Source of the DNA: Desulfobacteraceae bacterium
GTDB taxonomy: Bacteria > Desulfobacterota > Desulfobacteria > Desulfobacterales > DAOWNP01
Reading direction: 5' to 3'
Assembly: GCA_030642545.1 (NCBI GenBank)
Contig: DAOWNP010000009.1
Coordinates: 1-17,756, forward strand
Length of the DNA stretch: 17,756 bases
Part shown: positions 1 through 7,407 of the stretch, one piece after another
Position numbering within the stretch: position 1 is the stretch's first letter
Layout of the letters: each line of letters begins with the position of its first letter
Program-made: the position numbers and the translations under genes
Notes under the pieces: generated by a model
Seen by the model: the letters and a program-made list of their open reading frames with translations, nothing else
What the model was told of the DNA's origin: nothing
Databases searched by the model: none

Positions 1-108
1 CTGAACAGGTATATCCTTAAATCTCTCACCCAGGTTTCCATATCCGACAGAACAAAAAACCAGATTAATATCAGAAAAGCCCTTGCTGCAGTGGCATTGT
101 TAATTTAA
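1..108 (+). CDS. C-terminal fragment of an unidentified protein
   Basis: The first frame is open from the left edge to a TAA at 106-108, giving 35 residues that end in a hydrophobic tail (KALAAVALLI). The codons are less AT-biased than in the core genes of this window. I do not recognise the family. Its position just before an IS1-type gene fragment makes a transposase or other mobile-element remnant possible, but that is a guess from context. A small perfect inverted repeat, ATATAG/CTATAT (108-113 and 119-124), directly follows the stop. An open frame of this length is only modestly significant in AT-rich DNA. Confidence 0.3.
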   Translation: MNRYILKSLTQVSISDRTKNQINIRKALAAVALLI

Positions 109-152
109 TATAGTTATGCTATATAAGTTCTTAATTTGACAAAGGAGGTTTA

Positions 153-374
153 ATGATTACATGTCCCAAATGCGGTTCAACTAAATGCGTCAAAGATGGT
201 ATTGTAAAAGAAAAGCAACGTCATCGTTGTAAATCTTGTAACTTCAGACTCACTGTTCAACATCGTTGTAAATGCCCCGAAGTAAAGCGGCAAGCACTCG
301 TGCTTTATCTCGAAAGACCTGGTTTTCGTTCTAATGGAAATTTCTTCTGTGTTCAAGGCGAAAAATCATTTTAA
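153..374 (+). pseudogene. insA: Truncated IS1-family transposase gene (InsA-like)
   Basis: The first ~60 codons encode an IS1 InsA-type N-terminus: a zinc ribbon with Cys4, Cys7, Cys26 and Cys29 (CPKC...CKSC), then the start of the helix-turn-helix (VKRQALVLYLERPGFRS). InsA binds the IS1 ends and, through frameshifting, supplies the N-terminus of the InsAB' transposase. A strong Shine-Dalgarno AGGAGG at 143-148 supports the ATG at 153. After about residue 62 the residues no longer resemble InsA, and the frame stops at 374. No InsB DDE domain follows, so the element cannot transpose by itself. I see no IS1 terminal repeats. The family call is from the zinc ribbon and HTH; the truncation is read directly from the sequence. 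Confidence 0.7.
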
Positions 375-505
375 CCGCAGGCATACTTAGTTGTATTCCG
401 AGGCTTAAATTTATTTTTTTAACGCAGAAATTGGATAAATTAACGTTTTGCATACGCCTGTGCAACAATGGGTAACCCAGATTAAATGGCAGAAAATTTA
501 AAACA
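375..505. other. Non-coding stretch after the IS1 fragment
   Basis: This DNA joins the broken InsA frame to the ion-channel gene. It holds an imperfect inverted repeat, GCAGGCATAC near 376-386 against GCATACGCCTGTGC near 450-463. I see no gene on the + strand. The minus strand is open across it (331-534), but with no ribosome-binding site or recognisable domain, so I do not call that a gene. It could be a dispersed non-coding repeat or the scar of an insertion. Confidence 0.3.
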
Positions 506-1189
506 ATGATCTTAAGATTTTTTAAAGCCAACAACTGGTTTTATAAAGAAAAATTTACTTTTCTTTTATCCAGCCTCTTGTTATACACCATTGCAGAACC
601 GTTTTTTATAAGCTTTTTGCAGAAAAAAATTTTTATCAATTTTGCTTTCTTTATAATTTTATTATCAGCTGTTTTTGCTGTGAGCTCTAAAAAAACACAC
701 CTGATCATTATATTGATTATATCTGGTTTAAAGAGTCTATTATTTTGTTACACACTATTTGTCAGCAGTGAAAATCTTTTAATAATGGATTATGTTTTAA
801 GAATCATTTTTAATGCGTGTCTGATTTTTATTATTGGAGGTTATTTTTATAAGTATGACAACGTTTCACGAGATACAATATCTGCAGCTCTAATCTGCTA
901 TCTATTATTAGTCCGGCTGTGGTCAAATTTCTATTTTCTCATTGAACTAAAATTTCCCAATTCATTTACCATTGCCCATGAGACCATTAAAGCTTCCCCA
1001 TCAATCCTGAATTATTTCAGCTTTGTTACCATCACAACTCTTGGATACGGTGATATCTCACCTGTAAGTCCCCAGGCCAGAAACATAGCAACCTTAGAGG
1101 CGTTTGTTGGACAGATGTATGTGGCTATTTTAATTGCCCGCCTTATTACAATCCATACTGCACAGATTTCTGCAAATAAAGAGAACTAA
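506..1189 (+). CDS. Potassium channel-like membrane protein (Ion_trans_2 type)
   Basis: A 227-residue, strongly hydrophobic protein with about five or six predicted membrane spans before a pore loop. The K+ selectivity filter TLGYGD is at residues 178-183, preceded by the pore-helix residues FSFVTIT and followed by a last transmembrane helix (about 195-215). These features mark a tetrameric K+ channel in the cytoplasmic membrane. The protein ends about 12 residues after the last helix, so it has no cytoplasmic RCK/TrkA-N or cyclic-nucleotide domain to gate it. ATG 506 is the first start in the frame; its ribosome-binding site is weak. The gene converges on higA, with only 4 nt between the two stop codons. 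Substrate selectivity is inferred from the filter. Confidence 0.8.
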   Translation: MILRFFKANNWFYKEKFTFLLSSLLLYTIAEPFFISFLQKKIFINFAFFIILLSAVFAVSSKKTHLIIILIISGLKSLLFCYTLFVSSENLLIMDYVLRIIFNACLIFIIGGYFYKYDNVSRDTISAALICYLLLVRLWSNFYFLIELKFPNSFTIAHETIKASPSILNYFSFVTITTLGYGDISPVSPQARNIATLEAFVGQMYVAILIARLITIHTAQISANKEN

Positions 1190-1193
1190 TGGC

Positions 1194-1544
1194 TCAGTGT
1201 TCATTCACTTGTTGGGCACCGCGACCACTCAATGCAAGGTGACGCAATGGAATCCTCTTTATTTTATTAATTACATCCGATTCTGATTTTTTTGCGAAAT
1301 AAAGATCCCATCTCAACTGGATATTCATCCAGAAGTCAGGTGAAACACCAAATGCTTTAGCGAGTCTTAACGCTGTACTCGGGGTAATACCACGCCTGCC
1401 GTTAATTATTTCATTAATTCTTTGGTAAGGAACATTAATTGCACTTGCTAAATCTCTCTGAGTTAAGCCCATTGGCTTTAAAAATTCCTCTAATAACATC
1501 TCACCTGGGTGAGTTGGTGCTCTATGTGTGGGAATTCGTATCAT
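1194..1544 (-). CDS. higA: HigA-family antitoxin (XRE helix-turn-helix)
   Basis: A 116-residue protein opening with the characteristic HPGEMLLEEFLKPMGLTQRDLA of HigA/VapI antitoxins. A full XRE-type HTH follows (about residues 26-70: LASAINVPYQRINEIINGRRGIT...ALRLAKAFG), with the family's FWMNIQ segment after it. It should neutralise the HigB toxin encoded just upstream and repress the shared promoter. The start is supported by AAGGAG at 1550-1555, five bases before the ATG. The C-terminal ~25 residues (RIPLRHLALSGRGAQQ) look like a read-through tail not typical of the family. The gene is more GC-rich than the core genes, consistent with horizontal arrival. Confidence 0.88.
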   Translation of the reverse strand: MIRIPTHRAPTHPGEMLLEEFLKPMGLTQRDLASAINVPYQRINEIINGRRGITPSTALRLAKAFGVSPDFWMNIQLRWDLYFAKKSESDVINKIKRIPLRHLALSGRGAQQVNEH

Positions 1545-1569
1545 ATAAACTCCTTATAAATATAATGCC

Positions 1570-1863
1570 TTAATGATAATCTATAATTTCAACATCAAAC
1601 GGACCATTTTCGTGCCATACAAAACAAATTCGAAATTGATTATTGATACGAATGCTGTGTTGGCCGTCCCTGTCTCCCGAAAGCGATTCCAATCTGTTGC
1701 CTGGAGGAATTCGAAGTTCTTCAAGTGTCAAGACAGAATCCAATTGGTCAAGTTTTCTTGATATAATCTTCCAAAGGTTCTGCGGACATTTTTTTCTTGC
1801 AGGTTTAGTCGATTTACCGTTAAAAATGTCCTCTGTGCCTTTATCTTTAAACGACTGTATCAT
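1570..1863 (-). CDS. higB: HigB-type toxin (RelE superfamily ribosome-dependent mRNA interferase)
   Basis: A 97-residue protein at the full length usual for HigB. It carries the family hallmarks: an N-terminal MIQSFKDKGTEDIFNG, a central LDQLDSVLTLEELRIPPGNRLESLSGDRDGQ-type segment (about 38-68), and a C-terminal block with SIRINNQFRICF followed by VEIIDYH. Such toxins cut mRNA at the ribosome. Toxin-first gene order (higB then higA, 25 nt apart) is typical of higBA loci. No clear Shine-Dalgarno precedes the ATG. An imperfect palindrome upstream could be the HigA operator. Both genes look intact. The activity is inferred from family membership. Confidence 0.88.
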   Translation of the reverse strand: MIQSFKDKGTEDIFNGKSTKPARKKCPQNLWKIISRKLDQLDSVLTLEELRIPPGNRLESLSGDRDGQHSIRINNQFRICFVWHENGPFDVEIIDYH

Positions 1864-1874
1864 GTTAATTGATT

Positions 1875-1891
1875 AGCACGGATATCATGCT
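1875..1891. promoter_or_regulatory. Possible HigA operator upstream of higB
   Basis: An imperfect palindrome with outer arms AGCA...TGCT surrounds a GATATC core, 12 bp upstream of the higB start. HigA proteins normally bind a palindrome overlapping their own promoter, so this is the natural candidate. A TTGAAA at the far side (minus strand, about 1893-1898) could be a -35 box, but no good -10 box is evident. Confidence 0.3.
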
Positions 1892-2015
1892 ATTTCAAGA
1901 TATTTTTGCCCAACGGCTGGCATCATCTGCACCCAAAGCCAATGAGGACTTGGTAAATGCTATTTTTTATAAAGTTGTTACACAAATGGAAAATCAATAC
2001 ATTTATCAAAAATAA
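1887..2015 (+). CDS. Small ORF, 42 residues, possible gene remnant
   Basis: The ATG at 1887 opens a 42-codon frame ending with TAA at 2013-2015. The peptide has a protein-like composition (QRLASSAPKANEDLVNAIFYKVVTQMENQ) but matches no family I recognise, and it has no ribosome-binding site. Its start lies inside the presumed higB operator region. It may be the C-terminal remnant of a gene whose 5' part was lost when higBA arrived. Alternatively it may be a small gene coupled to the next ORF. Confidence 0.25.
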   Translation: MLFQDIFAQRLASSAPKANEDLVNAIFYKVVTQMENQYIYQK

Positions 2016-2113
2016 TGAGCACAAATATTATTAAACTGCAAGGAAAAAATGACAGGTTTTTGGAATATAGCAGAGAACTTGAAGGTCTCGGTAAAAAGTA
2101 CTTGAGAAATTAA
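2015..2113 (+). CDS. Small ORF, 32 residues, overlapping the previous stop
   Basis: The ATG at 2015 overlaps the preceding TAA by one base (TAATG), an arrangement typical of translationally coupled genes. It encodes 32 mostly charged residues (MSTNIIKLQGKNDRFLEYSR...) and ends at TAA 2111-2113. I recognise no family. With the preceding ORF it fills most of the 331-bp gap between higB and the omega-amidase gene; nothing else in that gap is supported apart from the extended -10 promoter. Confidence 0.22.
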   Translation: MSTNIIKLQGKNDRFLEYSRELEGLGKKYLRN

Positions 2114-2132
2114 CGAAAGATGATATTGTTTT

Positions 2133-2141
2133 TGTTATAAT
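2133..2141 (+). promoter_or_regulatory. Extended -10 promoter for the omega-amidase gene
   Basis: TGTTATAAT fits the extended -10 consensus TGnTATAAT exactly and lies 54 bp before the ATG at 2195. No good -35 box is found at 17 bp, which is usual for extended -10 promoters. Confidence 0.45.
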
Positions 2142-2194
2142 TACAATAACATATGGGCAGGGCAATAAACCTTAACATTTTTGAATGATTAACT

Positions 2195-2980
2195 ATGACA
2201 TCTTTAAGTATAACCATAATACAGCATGACATAATCTGGGAAAATCCCAAAGCCAATATTGAGCTGATAGATAAAAAAATTGCTCAAATAGCAGATACAG
2301 ATCTTATAATTTTACCTGAAATGTTTGCTACAGGTTTTACAATGAATGTAGAAAAATTTACTCAAAGCATGACAGGTCACATTGTCTGCTGGTTAGAAAA
2401 AAATGCATTGAAAAAATCTGTTGATATAATCGGAAGTATAATCACAAAACAAAACAATCAATATTTTAACAGGCTTATATGGGCATCTTCCACGGGTGAA
2501 GTCTATACTTACGATAAACGACACCTTTTTAGAATGGCAGGAGAAGATAAAATATATACTCAAGGCACAAAACATCTTACAGTTAATATTAAAAACTGGA
2601 AAATCAGCCCGTTTATCTGTTATGATTTAAGATTTCCATGCTGGCTGAGAAATTATGGAAACTATTATGATATTGCCCTGTTTATTGCAAACTGGCCCAA
2701 AAAACGTATTTATCACTGGGAGACTCTTTTAAAAGCAAGAGCAATAGAAAATCAATGCTATACCATAGGTGTTAACAGGGTCGGTGAAGATAAAAATAAG
2801 ATACAATACAACGGGCACTCAATGGTTATAGCTCCTGACGGTAAAGTTTTATTACAAAAAGACAACAAAGAGTCTATATCCACAATAATTTTATCGAAAG
2901 AGATTCTTGAAAAAGCAAGGGAATTTTTTCCTGTATGGAAAGATGCAGATTTTCATGATATTCCTGACTTTAAAATCTAA
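2195..2980 (+). CDS. Omega-amidase, YafV/NIT2-like carbon-nitrogen hydrolase
   Basis: A 261-residue nitrilase-superfamily enzyme with the complete catalytic triad: Glu42 in LPEMFATGF, Lys108 in YDKRHLF and Cys142 in ICYDLRFP. The PEMF...TGF and CYDLRFPCWLRN contexts and the IANWP...HWETLLKARAIENQCY stretch are those of the YafV/omega-amidase branch. That branch hydrolyses alpha-ketoglutaramate or alpha-ketosuccinamate to the 2-oxo acid and ammonia in the cytoplasm, closing glutamine/methionine transamination cycles. Length is normal for the family. The ATG has only a weak ribosome-binding site; an extended -10 promoter lies 54 bp upstream. The 3' end overlaps the convergent amidase gene by 4 nt. 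Confidence 0.88.
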   Translation: MTSLSITIIQHDIIWENPKANIELIDKKIAQIADTDLIILPEMFATGFTMNVEKFTQSMTGHIVCWLEKNALKKSVDIIGSIITKQNNQYFNRLIWASSTGEVYTYDKRHLFRMAGEDKIYTQGTKHLTVNIKNWKISPFICYDLRFPCWLRNYGNYYDIALFIANWPKKRIYHWETLLKARAIENQCYTIGVNRVGEDKNKIQYNGHSMVIAPDGKVLLQKDNKESISTIILSKEILEKAREFFPVWKDADFHDIPDFKI

Positions 2981-4662
2981 ACTCCAAAATCACCTCTTTT
3001 TATTTGCTTTTTAAATGCAGTAGGCCTGATATTTTCTATATATTTTTTTAATCCTTTAACTATGGCATCACATAATCTATTTTGATATTTTGGATCCATT
3101 AATCTTTTACACTCTTTTTTATTACTTATAAACCCAGTTTCTATAAGTACAGCAGGCATCTGTGCACCAATTAAAACATAAAATGGAGCTTTTTTAACCC
3201 CTTTATTTTTTATCATATTATAATGCCTGCATAAATCAGATGAAATATTATTTTGAACATAATTTGCAAGCTGTGATGATTCATTAACCTTTGCATACTG
3301 CATAAGGTCATTTAAAATTTTTTGAAGATCACTTATGTGTTTTGCAGAAGTTGCATTTTCACGTTCTGCCACTAATATTGCAGATGCATCTGTTGCCAGA
3401 TTTAAAAAATAGGTTTCAATGCCATAGGCTTTTTTATTTCTTGCAGCATTTGTATGTATGGAGATAAAAAGATCAGCTTTTTTTGTATTTGCAATAGCTG
3501 TTCTCTCTTCAAGGGATATGTATTTATCTTTTTTGCGGGTTAAAATAGTTCTGCATTTAAGCTGTTTGTTTATTTTAACTGCAAGTTTTTTCGATATTTG
3601 CAATACAATATTTTTTTCATGAACACCTTTTATGGCTCCTGGTGCACCATAATCTTTCCCACCATGACCTGGATCAATAACTATTGTATTTACTTTTAAA
3701 GCAAATTGTTTTGCAAGAGAAGTAAGATTTTTTATAGATGTATTTGATATTTTCCTGTTATCCGCCCGCTTATTATTAATTTTCTTCGAATCTTTACCCC
3801 AAACATCTATTACTATTCTAAATGGATTGTTTAATGAAAAAATTTTATAATTTTTAAATGATTTTATATCTATTACTACTCTCACCCTGTCTGTTTTATT
3901 TTGAGCGACTCTGACATTTTTAAGAAGCTTGTCATTTATTGAAACATATTTTGGCACTTGTTTGACAATAATACTATTGTGCAGATCTATATAAAGACGC
4001 TGAAGTTTATTCACACCAGGGTCTTTTTTTAATAATTTATGATTGTATACTGCCTTTTTATCTGCATCTATAACAATTCTTGTATAGTTATCATTTGACC
4101 AAAATCGTAAATTTAAAATTTTTGTTTTTTTTGAAATATAATTCCTGTATTCAGTATTAATTATATTTTTTACAGAAATTTTAGGTAATTTTTTTGGTAC
4201 TTTAAATTTTTTTTTAGCTGGATTAAATTTATGCTTGGCTGTTTTATTAAAAATTTGTAAAAGTGCTTTTTTAGATTTATTCTGGTATCTGCTTTTAGGA
4301 TATTTTCTTATAATTTTTTGAAATATTTTTACAGCAAAATCCTTGTCACTTTTTTTATAAGAGTGCTTGTAAAGCTCATAATAAAGAGTTCCTGACTTAT
4401 AAAGCCCGGCTGCAGCCCAAGGGCCTGTTGGATTATATTTATAAACCGAATGATATTTATTTATACACTCAAACCAGAACTGTCTGTATTTTTGCTTTTT
4501 GGGATTTGCTCTTAATTTTTTATAAGCTGCATCAGCTTTTATATATTTACTTTTAGCAATATCAATTGCAAAAGCAATATTATAAACAGATGAAAGCAAC
4601 AAAACAGTAATGAGAATTAATGCTGTTTTTTGCTTTATTATGTTTATTTTTATATTTATCAT
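2977..4662 (-). CDS. N-acetylmuramoyl-L-alanine amidase (AmiC-like, AMIN plus Amidase_3)
   Basis: A 561-residue exported cell-wall hydrolase that cleaves the amide bond between MurNAc and the stem peptide. It has a signal peptide (about 1-32, ending AFA), then a Lys-rich TPR/YbgF-like region (about 33-150). An AMIN domain follows (about 175-300, two TRIVIDADK/RVRVVIDIK-type strands), a peptidoglycan- or septum-targeting module. The Amidase_3 catalytic domain occupies about 325-545. Zinc ligands appear as His333 (DPGHGG), Glu349 (HEKN) and His403 (SIHTNAA), with catalytic Glu508 (VLIETGF). Its ATG overlaps the mutS stop (ATGA), so the two are probably translationally coupled. The N-terminal half is strikingly basic. 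The 3' end overlaps the convergent omega-amidase gene. Confidence 0.9.
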   Translation of the reverse strand: MINIKINIIKQKTALILITVLLLSSVYNIAFAIDIAKSKYIKADAAYKKLRANPKKQKYRQFWFECINKYHSVYKYNPTGPWAAAGLYKSGTLYYELYKHSYKKSDKDFAVKIFQKIIRKYPKSRYQNKSKKALLQIFNKTAKHKFNPAKKKFKVPKKLPKISVKNIINTEYRNYISKKTKILNLRFWSNDNYTRIVIDADKKAVYNHKLLKKDPGVNKLQRLYIDLHNSIIVKQVPKYVSINDKLLKNVRVAQNKTDRVRVVIDIKSFKNYKIFSLNNPFRIVIDVWGKDSKKINNKRADNRKISNTSIKNLTSLAKQFALKVNTIVIDPGHGGKDYGAPGAIKGVHEKNIVLQISKKLAVKINKQLKCRTILTRKKDKYISLEERTAIANTKKADLFISIHTNAARNKKAYGIETYFLNLATDASAILVAERENATSAKHISDLQKILNDLMQYAKVNESSQLANYVQNNISSDLCRHYNMIKNKGVKKAPFYVLIGAQMPAVLIETGFISNKKECKRLMDPKYQNRLCDAIVKGLKKYIENIRPTAFKKQIKRGDFGV

Positions 4663-7298
4663 ATTTTTTTCTGTAAAACAGATACTGTTTTTTCTTTTAT
4701 TTCATTTAAATAACTTATTGCTTCTATAGGAGTCATTGAAAAAACATCTAATGATTTTATCTCTTTTAATAAAAGATCTTTTGGATCAGGAAACATAGAG
4801 AGCTGGGTTATTTCAGATATAGATTTCTTTTTGTTATTTAATACAAGAGCCCCGTTTAGATTATGCTCCTGCTTTTCAATATTTTTTAAAATTTTTGCAG
4901 CTTTTTTTAAAACAGTTTTTGGCATTCCTGCAAGTTGTGCTACATAAATTCCATAACTGCGGTTAGTACCGCCTTTTGCTAATTTGCGTAAAAAAGTTAC
5001 CTTACCGTTATTCTCTTTTACTGCTATATGAAAATTTTTAACTCTTTTTTTAGTTTGTTCAAGAGCTGTTAATTCATGATAATGTGTTGCAAATAAGGTT
5101 TTTACACCTTTTTTTTTAAAATCGTGTAAATGCTCTGCCACAGCCCATGCTATACTCAACCCATCAAAAGTACTGGTTCCCCTGCCTATTTCATCTATTA
5201 TAATCAGACTGTTATTTGTGGCATTGTTTATTATATTTGCAGTCTCTTCCATCTCTACCATAAAGGTGCTTTGACCTGCTGAGAGATTATCCAATGCTCC
5301 GACTCTGGTAAATATTTTATCTGTAACAGGAACAGATACTTTTTCTGCTGGAACAAAAGCCCCTATCTGGGTCATAAGCACAAACAGAGCTGTTTGTCTT
5401 AATACAGTAGATTTCCCGGACATATTAGGCCCTGTAATTATAAGCACCTGATTATTTTTATTGTCTATCAGTATAGAATTTGGAACAAATCTCTCATTTG
5501 TAAGAGTTTTTTCTACAACAGGATGCCTGCCGTTTTTTATATATATTACTCCTTTTAAATTAATATCAGGTCTTACATAATCGTTTTGAACAGCAACCTC
5601 AGCAAAACCTAAAAGTACATCGAATTTTGCAATATCAGATGCAGTACTAAATATTTTTTCACTCTTTTTTGCAACTGTTTTTCTAATATCATCAAATATA
5701 TCAAGCTCCATAGCAAAACGTTTCTCTTCTGCTCCTGTTACTTTTATCTCAACCTCTTTTAATTCTTCTGTTATATACCTTTCTGCATTTACCAGGGTCT
5801 GCTTTCTGATATAATAAGGGGGAATTGATTTTATCTGACTTTTTGAAATTTCAATAAAATACCCAAAAACCTTATTAAATTTCAGCTTAAGAGATTTTAT
5901 TCCTGTTTTTTCCCTCTCTTTTTTTTCAAGGGCGAGCATCATCTCTTTTCCGGTTCTGCTTATATTGATAAGCTCATCAAGCTCAATTACAAAACCTTCT
6001 TTTATAATATTTCCATCGGTTATAGTTAAAGGAGCATCTTCTCTTATAGAAGCATCAATCTTTTTTGCAAGTTCTAATAGCTCTGCCTGATCCGATTTAC
6101 TATTAAATTTAAAAAGTAATGAATCAAGATCTAAAATACAATTTTCTATTTCAGGCAAAATCATTAATGAATGTTTTAGTGCTGTAAGATCTCTTCCATT
6201 ACATCTTCCCATGGATATTTTACTGCAAAGCCTCTCCATATCCTGTATGGATTTCAAACATGTTCTTATTTTTTTCCTCTGTAGAAATTTCTCCTTTGCT
6301 TCAGATACTGCATCTAACCTTGACATGATCTTATCTTTATCAATAAGAGGATATTTTATCCAGGTTTTAAGCTTTCGTGCTCCCATAGATGTTACAGTTT
6401 TGTCTATAACACTCAAAAGAGTACCTGCTCTGGTTTTGTTTTGCAGGTTATTTAAAAGCTCAAGATTTCTTGTACTAACTTCATCAATAACAAGGTAATT
6501 TTTCAGATCATAGGTATTTATTTTAGATAGATGGTCAATTTTTTGTTTCTGGGTTTCATGAATATATGACAGAAGAGCACCAGCTGCACAAATACCAGCT
6601 ATTTTATTTTCACAGCCAAAACATCTTAAACTTTTTATTTCAAATTGTTCTGTTAAAAAATTTTTACAATTTATATAATCGTATCTGTCTTTTTCAAGAT
6701 AAGTAACTGTTTTTCCAGAAAAAAGCACATTTAGTGAATGCAAAGCAACATCATCTTTATCTGTTTTTTGTAAAATAATTTCTTTGGGATCTATACTTGA
6801 TATTTCATTTATAATCAGTGAAATATCTTTGCTCTGGGTCAAATTAAACATTCCTGTTGAAATATCTATACATGAAAGACCAACCATATCACGATCCAAA
6901 GCAACAGAAATTATAAAATTGTTTGTTTTGGAATCTAAATACCGGTTGTCTATAATCATCCCCGGAGTAACTATTCTTACAACTTCTCGCTTTACAAGCC
7001 CTTTGGAAAAAGCAGGGTTTTCAACCTGATCACAAACAGCAACCTTAAACCCCTTATTTATAAGTTTCTGTATATAAACGTCTGCTGCTCTTGCAGGTAT
7101 TCCGCACATGGGAACAGAAAATTCCTTGTTTTTATTTCTTGATGTTAAAGTTATTTCAAGAATAGGAGATGCAACTTTTGCATCTTCAAAAAACATTTCA
7201 AAAAAATCTCCCATTCTATAAAATAAAATAGTATCCGGATACTCCTTTTTTATAGACAGATACTGCTTTATCATAGGAGTTTCTTTTAGATCGTTCAT
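4659..7298 (-). CDS. mutS: DNA mismatch repair protein MutS
   Basis: A full-length 879-residue MutS1. The N-terminal mismatch-recognition motif is seen as GDFFEMF, with Phe32 and Glu34 matching the Phe-x-Glu that inserts at the mispair. Connector, lever and clamp domains follow. The C-terminal ATPase has Walker A GPNMSGKST (623-631), Walker B IIIDE (Asp702, Glu703), then GRGTSTFDG and FATHYHEL. A QLSMF motif near 832 resembles the beta-clamp-binding site of MutS. The ATG fits the usual distance to the conserved TPMIKQYL; only a weak AGG lies upstream. A TATAAT on the minus strand at 7325-7330 is a possible -10 box without a clear -35. MutL is not in the window. Confidence 0.97.
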   Translation of the reverse strand: MNDLKETPMIKQYLSIKKEYPDTILFYRMGDFFEMFFEDAKVASPILEITLTSRNKNKEFSVPMCGIPARAADVYIQKLINKGFKVAVCDQVENPAFSKGLVKREVVRIVTPGMIIDNRYLDSKTNNFIISVALDRDMVGLSCIDISTGMFNLTQSKDISLIINEISSIDPKEIILQKTDKDDVALHSLNVLFSGKTVTYLEKDRYDYINCKNFLTEQFEIKSLRCFGCENKIAGICAAGALLSYIHETQKQKIDHLSKINTYDLKNYLVIDEVSTRNLELLNNLQNKTRAGTLLSVIDKTVTSMGARKLKTWIKYPLIDKDKIMSRLDAVSEAKEKFLQRKKIRTCLKSIQDMERLCSKISMGRCNGRDLTALKHSLMILPEIENCILDLDSLLFKFNSKSDQAELLELAKKIDASIREDAPLTITDGNIIKEGFVIELDELINISRTGKEMMLALEKKEREKTGIKSLKLKFNKVFGYFIEISKSQIKSIPPYYIRKQTLVNAERYITEELKEVEIKVTGAEEKRFAMELDIFDDIRKTVAKKSEKIFSTASDIAKFDVLLGFAEVAVQNDYVRPDINLKGVIYIKNGRHPVVEKTLTNERFVPNSILIDNKNNQVLIITGPNMSGKSTVLRQTALFVLMTQIGAFVPAEKVSVPVTDKIFTRVGALDNLSAGQSTFMVEMEETANIINNATNNSLIIIDEIGRGTSTFDGLSIAWAVAEHLHDFKKKGVKTLFATHYHELTALEQTKKRVKNFHIAVKENNGKVTFLRKLAKGGTNRSYGIYVAQLAGMPKTVLKKAAKILKNIEKQEHNLNGALVLNNKKKSISEITQLSMFPDPKDLLLKEIKSLDVFSMTPIEAISYLNEIKEKTVSVLQKKI

Positions 7299-7407
7299 TT
7301 GATTTTACTACCTAAAAACTGTCAATTATAGTTTAGGGTCATGGAAATTATTTACTAAAAAATATTTAATTTTAATTGATCAGATTTAATACTTATAAGA
7401 GATTATT

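Noticed and set aside
331..534. Open minus-strand frame of 67 codons
   Set aside because: It is antisense to the InsA fragment and the channel start, with no ribosome-binding site or domain; better explained as non-coding DNA.
1573..1876. Plus-strand open frames across higB
   Set aside because: They are shadows of the well-supported HigB frame on the other strand.
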